A stretch of DNA of 64,000 bases, taken from NCBI RefSeq assembly GCF_024138165.1, contig NZ_CP100001.1, positions 310,001 to 374,000 on the forward strand, read 5' to 3'. The notes below the pieces were generated by a model, which saw only the letters and a list, made by a program, of their open reading frames with translations, was not told the DNA's origin and did no database searches. Shown here one piece after another: positions 59,840 through 64,000 of the stretch. The stretch comes from Halorussus vallis (GTDB taxonomy: Archaea; Halobacteriota; Halobacteria; Halobacteriales; Haladaptataceae). How positions within the stretch are numbered: the first letter of the stretch is position 1; the number at the start of each line of letters is the position of its first letter. Position numbers and translations under genes: made by a program.

Positions 59840-60562
59840 TCACTCGCTCGTCTCGTCTTTCACCAGTCGCTCCCGACCGATGAACCGCGGACGCTCGTCG
59901 ATGGCCAGGAAGTTGTTCACGTCCTCGCGGGCCTCCTTCGCTTTGCCCTTCTCGGGGTCGTAGTCCCGACTCCCCTCGCTTCCCAGCGCGTCGTACAGTT
60001 TATCGAGGTCCTCGAAGTAGAGTTCGGCGATACCGTCGAACTCGGCGTTCTCGGGGTCGGTGGGGAGGACCGTGGCGTACCGGACCACGCCCTCTATCTC
60101 CCGGGCGATGGGGGTGTGGTTGTTCTGCCAGTAGTCGACGAACTCCTCGTGGCTCATCCCGTCCTGACGGACGAGGAACGCCGAGTGCTTGTAGAGGCCG
60201 TCGGTGTCGCCGTCGACCTCGTCCTTCTGGATGACCTCCTCACCGATGAACCGCGGGCGGCGGTCGATGTCGAGGAAGTTGTTCACGTCCTCGCGGGCCT
60301 CCTTCGCCTTCCCCTTCTCGGGGTCGTAGTCCCGACTTCCCTCGCTCCCCAGCGCGTCGTGGAGCGCGTCGAGGTCCTCGAAGTAGAGTTCGGCGAGGCC
60401 GTCGAACTCGGCGTTCTCGGGGTCGGTCGGCAGGACGGTCTGATAGCGCACGACGCCCTCTATCTCCCTGGCGATTGGGGTGTGTTCGTTCTGCCAGTGG
60501 TCCACGAACTCCTCGTGGGACATCCCTTCTTGGCGGACGAGCAGGGCCACGTGCTTGTACAT
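59840..60562 (-). CDS. Tandem EthD-family protein (two copies of one domain)
   Basis: 240 residues from ATG 60562. Two nearly identical EthD-like alpha/beta-barrel domains, each about 110 residues, carry YKHVALLVRQEGMSHEEFVD and YKHSAFLVRQDGMSHEEFVD, both followed by [HY]WQN[EN]HTPIAREIEGV, then DPENAEFDG[LI]AELYFEDLD. The family binds small hydrophobic molecules or acts in ether or aromatic metabolism. The link between domains is a short acidic stretch. The DNA of the two halves is also nearly identical. Confidence 0.9.
   Translation of the reverse strand: MYKHVALLVRQEGMSHEEFVDHWQNEHTPIAREIEGVVRYQTVLPTDPENAEFDGLAELYFEDLDALHDALGSEGSRDYDPEKGKAKEAREDVNNFLDIDRRPRFIGEEVIQKDEVDGDTDGLYKHSAFLVRQDGMSHEEFVDYWQNNHTPIAREIEGVVRYATVLPTDPENAEFDGIAELYFEDLDKLYDALGSEGSRDYDPEKGKAKEAREDVNNFLAIDERPRFIGRERLVKDETSE
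59881..60198. repeat. Internal duplication, copy 1 of the EthD domain
   Basis: Aligned with 60247-60562 (offset 366 bases), most codons are identical and differences are scattered, largely silent. This is a within-gene duplication; its sequence similarity is high enough to suggest it is recent or under gene conversion. Confidence 0.85.
60247..60562. repeat. Internal duplication, copy 2 of the EthD domain
   Basis: The second unit of the duplication described at 59881-60198; it encodes the N-terminal domain because the gene is on the minus strand. Confidence 0.85.
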
Positions 60563-60718
60563 GGTACGTGTTGCGTCGAGCGGTACGTTCATAAAACGTC
60601 CGGAGGACCCGTCACCGGAGTGAACCGCTCGCCGACCGAAAACTTATGACGTTCCCCTCGGAAATCCAACCGTATTCCCTCCACCTACGGTAGACGCTCG
60701 CGGTCGCGACCGCTCGGC

Positions 60719-61015
60719 GTGACGATTCTGTGCGTCATCGGGTTCCTCGGCGCGACCGTCTCGCTGTTCGAGGCGCTCGGCGTGATGGGCGGCGGGCCGT
60801 TCGCCGGCGTCGGCCTGCTCATGCTCGCGCTGGTCGTCGCCAAGATACTCGTCCTCTACGGCCTCTGGACGCTCCAGTACTGGGGGTACAAGTGGGCGCT
60901 CGTCTCCTACGGCCTCAGCGCGTTCCTCAGCCTCGTCACGTTCAAACCCCTGGCGCTGATACTCGACGTGATACTCGTGGTGTACCTCCTGAGCGTCGCC
61001 GACCACTTCCGGTAA
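60719..61015 (+). CDS. Small integral membrane protein, 98 residues
   Basis: GTG start. Three hydrophobic helices cover most of the sequence (about residues 3-20, 28-50 and 58-92), with only a few charged residues. A TTATGAC box lies about 75 bases upstream, so the transcript has a leader. Family not recognised. Confidence 0.65.
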   Translation: MTILCVIGFLGATVSLFEALGVMGGGPFAGVGLLMLALVVAKILVLYGLWTLQYWGYKWALVSYGLSAFLSLVTFKPLALILDVILVVYLLSVADHFR

Positions 61016-61096
61016 CCCCAGTCCGGCCGAACGTCCCGGTCCGTCGCCCGCCGTCTTTCACCTACTTTCATTATCGCTCTCGAAGTAACCGAGTGC

Positions 61097-62371
61097 ATGG
61101 GTTTCTATCAGCGCGACTTCATGGAAGGTACCCGCGGGACGATGGGCGTCGACTGGGAGGAGCGCATCGACTTCCAGCGGATGCGCGCCGAGCGCAAGGA
61201 ACGCGCCGTCGAACGGATGCGCGAGGCCGGCCTCGGCAGCATGCTCCTGATAAACGACCCGAACGTCAGGTACGTGACCGGCCTCGCCATGACCGGCGGG
61301 AGCGGCGCCGACCACTACACCCTCCTCACGGAGGACGGCGACGTGGTCCACTGGGACACCGCCGACCACGCGAGCAACCAGCGGTTCAACTGTCCGTGGC
61401 TCGACGACATTCGGTACGCCGCGCCGGGCCTGGGCAACGTCCCCCGCGCTTCCGGGCGAGATTCGGCCCGCGATTGGCTCAAGGGCAAGATGGCCGACCT
61501 GATCGTCGAAGCGATGGACGAGTACGGCGTGAAGAAGGAGCCGATGGGCATCGACGTGGGCAATCAGGCCCTGATTTCGAAGTTCGAGGACCGGGACGTC
61601 GACGTCCGTCCCGGCGAGTGCGCGCAGGTGATGGAGGACGCCCGGAAGGTCAAGACCCGCGACGAGATCGAGTGCCTGCGGATGGTTGCGGCGCTCTGCG
61701 AGGCCGGCTTCCAGCGCATCACCGAAACCGCCAAGCCCGGCATGCGCGAGTCGGAGGTCTGGGGCGAGGCGACCAAGGAACTCTGGCGTCTCGGCGCGAT
61801 GGTCCAGGGCGGCTACGTCACCTCGGGGCCGAACACCTGGCCCAAACACCAGGCCAACACGACCGACCGCGTCATCCGGCCCGGCGACCTGGTCTACGCC
61901 GACTTCTACAACATCGGGTTCATGGGCTACCGGTCGTGTTACTACCGCACCTTCAGCGTCGGCGAACCCACCGCGGCCCAGCGGGAGGCCTACGAGAAGG
62001 CCCGCGACGACCTCTACGACGTGCTCGAACGCATCGAACCCGGCGCGACCACCGACGACATCTGCGAGGGGTTCCCCGACGAGGAGGGCGAGCACATGGA
62101 CTGGTACGGCGCCGAGGACTTCTGGGAGATGACGACGAACCACTGGGCCCACGGACTGGGCCTCCAACTGTACGAAGTGCCGCTCATCTGGCGGGGCATC
62201 TCGCCCGACCACCCCATCGAGATCGAGGAGGGGATGACGATGGCCGTCGAGACGATGCGACCGGCCGACCGCCAGGGGGTCCGGGTCGAGGAGATGGTCG
62301 TCGTCCGCGAGAACGGCGTCGAGATACTGAGCCAGTGGCCCGTCGAGGAGATCACGACCATCGAGCACTGA
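61097..62371 (+). CDS. M24 (Xaa-Pro peptidase/creatinase fold) protein with altered metal site
   Basis: 424 residues with the N-terminal creatinase-like domain and a C-terminal pita-bread fold. Of the five expected metal ligands, Asp269 (VYADFYN), His352 (WAHGLG), Glu385 (TMAVETM) and Glu398/399 are present. The second Asp (GYRSD in peptidases) is Cys281 (GYRSCYYRTF). The enzyme may be a creatinase-, DddP- or ectoine-hydrolase-type lyase/hydrolase rather than a dipeptidase. Leaderless promoter TTCATTATC lies about 30 bases upstream. Confidence 0.88.
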   Translation: MGFYQRDFMEGTRGTMGVDWEERIDFQRMRAERKERAVERMREAGLGSMLLINDPNVRYVTGLAMTGGSGADHYTLLTEDGDVVHWDTADHASNQRFNCPWLDDIRYAAPGLGNVPRASGRDSARDWLKGKMADLIVEAMDEYGVKKEPMGIDVGNQALISKFEDRDVDVRPGECAQVMEDARKVKTRDEIECLRMVAALCEAGFQRITETAKPGMRESEVWGEATKELWRLGAMVQGGYVTSGPNTWPKHQANTTDRVIRPGDLVYADFYNIGFMGYRSCYYRTFSVGEPTAAQREAYEKARDDLYDVLERIEPGATTDDICEGFPDEEGEHMDWYGAEDFWEMTTNHWAHGLGLQLYEVPLIWRGISPDHPIEIEEGMTMAVETMRPADRQGVRVEEMVVVRENGVEILSQWPVEEITTIEH

Positions 62372-62529
62372 CGGCGCTGTCGGCCCCGGTGGGCCGTCTG
62401 ACGTCGGCGATACCTCGCGGCGAAAAAGGGGTTCTTGCCCGGGCAACCGCGCGGAAACGAAAGCCGCCCAAACTGTCAGAAGACGGCCGAAAAGACTAAT
62501 CGAAGCTCTATAGCAGAACGTCGGGAGAG

Positions 62530-63384
62530 ATGGGGGAAGACGGCCGGCGAACGCCTGCGCCTTATTTCGAGCAGTTGGAGGAGCAGGTCAAGACTGCGCT
62601 GCTCGGGGGGTTCCTCTGGTACTACGGGACCGTCACGGTCGTCCCGTTGATCTTCGTCTGGGGGTACCTGATCGGCGTTCTCCGTCGTTCGACGCGAGCG
62701 GAGAAGGGGTACCCGTCGTTCTCGGAGTGGCGTGTGATGTTCTGGGACGGAGTGAAGGCGTACGGCATTTGGTCGGTGTACCTCTCTATTCCGATAATAA
62801 GCATCACGCTCGAAGAGCGGGGAACGGTAGAAAGCGGGAAGATCATGGCCGCGTTCTTGGTGCTGCTCGCGGGTGGAGGTATACTGGCGATTCTGGTCCC
62901 GTACGGAGGTGAAGCGCTGGGCATCATCGGTCAGAAACGCGACGAAATTCCGGGACCCATTTTCGACCAAATCGCAGTTCAGTGGGACCGCTTCCTGTTA
63001 CTGTTGTTGGTCTGGTACGTCACTCCGGCGGCGTTGATGAAACTGTCCACCCGTAGTAACTTCTTCGACGGTTTCGACTTCACCTCGCTCCGTACCATCC
63101 TCACGGACAGACGGTACGTACTCGCGTGGCCGTTCTTTCTCCTCAGTTGGCTAGTCGGATACCTGTTCCTTCCGCTGACGGCGAACACCCTCTCGAATGC
63201 CGTCTGGAGTACGGGCCGAAGATACGGGTTTCTCGGACTGGGCAACGTGTTTGCCGAAGCTATCGTCACCATCTTCTCTATCTTCTCGTTCTGCTTCCTG
63301 GTCGCATCTTTCACCATAATCGGACGAGTGTGGGCCACCATCCAGACCGAAAGCGAGTCCGACGCGGTCGGAGACGAAGGATGA
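62530..63384 (+). CDS. DUF4013-like membrane protein, copy 1
   Basis: 284 residues, with a charged N-terminus and about six to seven hydrophobic helices. The layout (GYLIGVLRRSTRAEKGYPSF, residues about 45-64, followed by SEWRVMFWDGVKAYG) matches DUF4013 proteins of haloarchaea. Its stop overlaps the start of a paralogue (ATGA). Function unknown; the base composition is less GC-rich than the rest. Confidence 0.75.
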   Translation: MGEDGRRTPAPYFEQLEEQVKTALLGGFLWYYGTVTVVPLIFVWGYLIGVLRRSTRAEKGYPSFSEWRVMFWDGVKAYGIWSVYLSIPIISITLEERGTVESGKIMAAFLVLLAGGGILAILVPYGGEALGIIGQKRDEIPGPIFDQIAVQWDRFLLLLLVWYVTPAALMKLSTRSNFFDGFDFTSLRTILTDRRYVLAWPFFLLSWLVGYLFLPLTANTLSNAVWSTGRRYGFLGLGNVFAEAIVTIFSIFSFCFLVASFTIIGRVWATIQTESESDAVGDEG

Positions 63385-64000
63385 GCCGACGGCTGATTTC
63401 GGAGTCTGCCGAGTTTTCTGCGAAAGCGAGAACGCTACTCCTCGGCGGATTTCTCGTCACGACCGGGAACGTCCTCTTCGTCTTCTTCGTCGTCGGATAC
63501 CTGGTCAAGGTCGTAGAGGTGAACGCGAATCGCCGAACGTCCGTCCCCGAAATCGGGGGGTTGAAAGAGTTGACAGTCGACGGACTCGCGGGCCTCGCGA
63601 TATGGACGACGTGTCACCTACCGGCGTTGCTCACCCTGTTTTACATGGGTGAAGTGTTCTTCATCACGACTGACGGCTTCCGAGAGTCGGCTTCGGACAG
63701 TTACCTCGTTTCGCTGTTCGACCTCTTCGGAATCGACGCGCTTTCGGAGGATTACTTCACCGCTCTCGTGGACTGGTTGGGAATCGGAATCGGCGGAGCG
63801 GGCGGTGTCTCCCGGGACCTCCTCCGAATCCTGCAGGACGTCGCCGTCGCAACGAACACGGTTCCGTCCGCGTACCTAGCCGGCGACCCACACGGCATCG
63901 AAGGGGGACTGCGGTTGGCGTACGTCGCTTCGCTACTGTTCGGACTGTATCTCACGCCCGCGATGATGGCTTACTACGCCGACCGCGGGACCGCAGTCTC
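63381..64000 (+). CDS. DUF4013-like membrane protein, copy 2, runs off the right edge
   Basis: At least 206 residues from ATG 63381, open to the window end. It shares the layout of copy 1: GFLVTTGNVLFVFFVVGYLV, then VPEIGGLKELTVDGLAG (DG-loop), followed by further hydrophobic helices. A tandem pair of paralogues in one operon, with the second gene incomplete here. Confidence 0.7.
   Translation, partial: MSRRLISESAEFSAKARTLLLGGFLVTTGNVLFVFFVVGYLVKVVEVNANRRTSVPEIGGLKELTVDGLAGLAIWTTCHLPALLTLFYMGEVFFITTDGFRESASDSYLVSLFDLFGIDALSEDYFTALVDWLGIGIGGAGGVSRDLLRILQDVAVATNTVPSAYLAGDPHGIEGGLRLAYVASLLFGLYLTPAMMAYYADRGTAV

Noticed and set aside
1-64000. CRISPR arrays, tRNA or rRNA genes
   Set aside because: No regularly spaced repeat array, cloverleaf-like sequence or rRNA-like stretch was recognised by eye; a tRNA scan would settle it.

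Overview
The window is chromosomal DNA from a haloarchaeon (class Halobacteria). The evidence is a high GC content, very acidic predicted proteins, many twin-arginine lipoproteins (RR, hydrophobic stretch, Cys), and TATA-like boxes about 25-30 bases before start codons that lack a Shine-Dalgarno sequence (leaderless genes). Protein families such as archaellin-like proteins, ADP-forming acyl-CoA synthetase, IclR-type regulators and soluble Htr-type transducers point the same way. I see no rRNA, tRNA, CRISPR array or intact transposase.

Layout. 1-3.1 kb is a less GC-rich edge with unrecognised genes, a truncated zinc-ribbon Nudix gene between two IS-end-like motifs, an archaellin-like anchored protein and small membrane proteins. 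3.2-16.9 kb holds a cyclase-type hydrolase, a membrane-tethered winged-helix regulator divergent from coxM-coxG, a Rieske protein, two overlapping Tat lipoprotein genes, a MobA/MocA-like nucleotidyltransferase, an alpha/beta hydrolase, an aldehyde dehydrogenase, a methyltransferase and an acetolactate-synthase-like TPP enzyme. 16.9-25.1 kb holds a Tat-exported penicillin-acylase-family protein, a cytochrome P450, an MFS transporter, a PQQ-repeat lipoprotein and an NAD-dependent epimerase.

25.1-54.8 kb is the core of the window, an aromatic-acid catabolic island. It starts with an IclR regulator preceded by two copies of a perfect palindrome. It continues with an MBL-fold hydrolase, ADP-forming acyl-CoA synthetase alpha and beta subunits, a 4HBT thioesterase, a 56-residue zinc-ribbon protein, gentisate 1,2-dioxygenase, a group A flavin monooxygenase, a second aldehyde dehydrogenase and an FAH-family hydrolase. 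Then come 2-oxoacid dehydrogenase E1 beta/alpha genes without E2/E3, a YjiH-type membrane protein, a soluble PAS-Htr transducer, an AMP-forming ligase convergent with a small diiron protein and a 95-residue partner, an SLC13-type permease, and a complete branched-chain-amino-acid-type ABC importer (LivK, G, H, M, F) spread over both strands. Two unusual paralogous ANL ligases and a MetE-like protein lie among the importer genes. The gene set fits uptake of an aromatic acid, CoA activation, flavin-dependent hydroxylation of the CoA ester with side-chain migration, thioester hydrolysis to gentisate, ring cleavage, and hydrolysis to central metabolites.

54.9-64 kb is mixed: a UbiA-family prenyltransferase, a gamma-carbonic-anhydrase-family protein, a cupin gene broken by a frameshift and an amber codon, an intact cupin overlapping a dUTPase-fold gene, an HD hydrolase, a frameshifted membrane protein, a tandem EthD protein, an M24 protein with an altered metal site, and two DUF4013-like membrane proteins, the last running off the end.

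A feature that cuts across the window is a set of long, perfect or near-perfect, mutually unrelated GC-rich palindromes at gene ends, two of which lie inside coding sequence.
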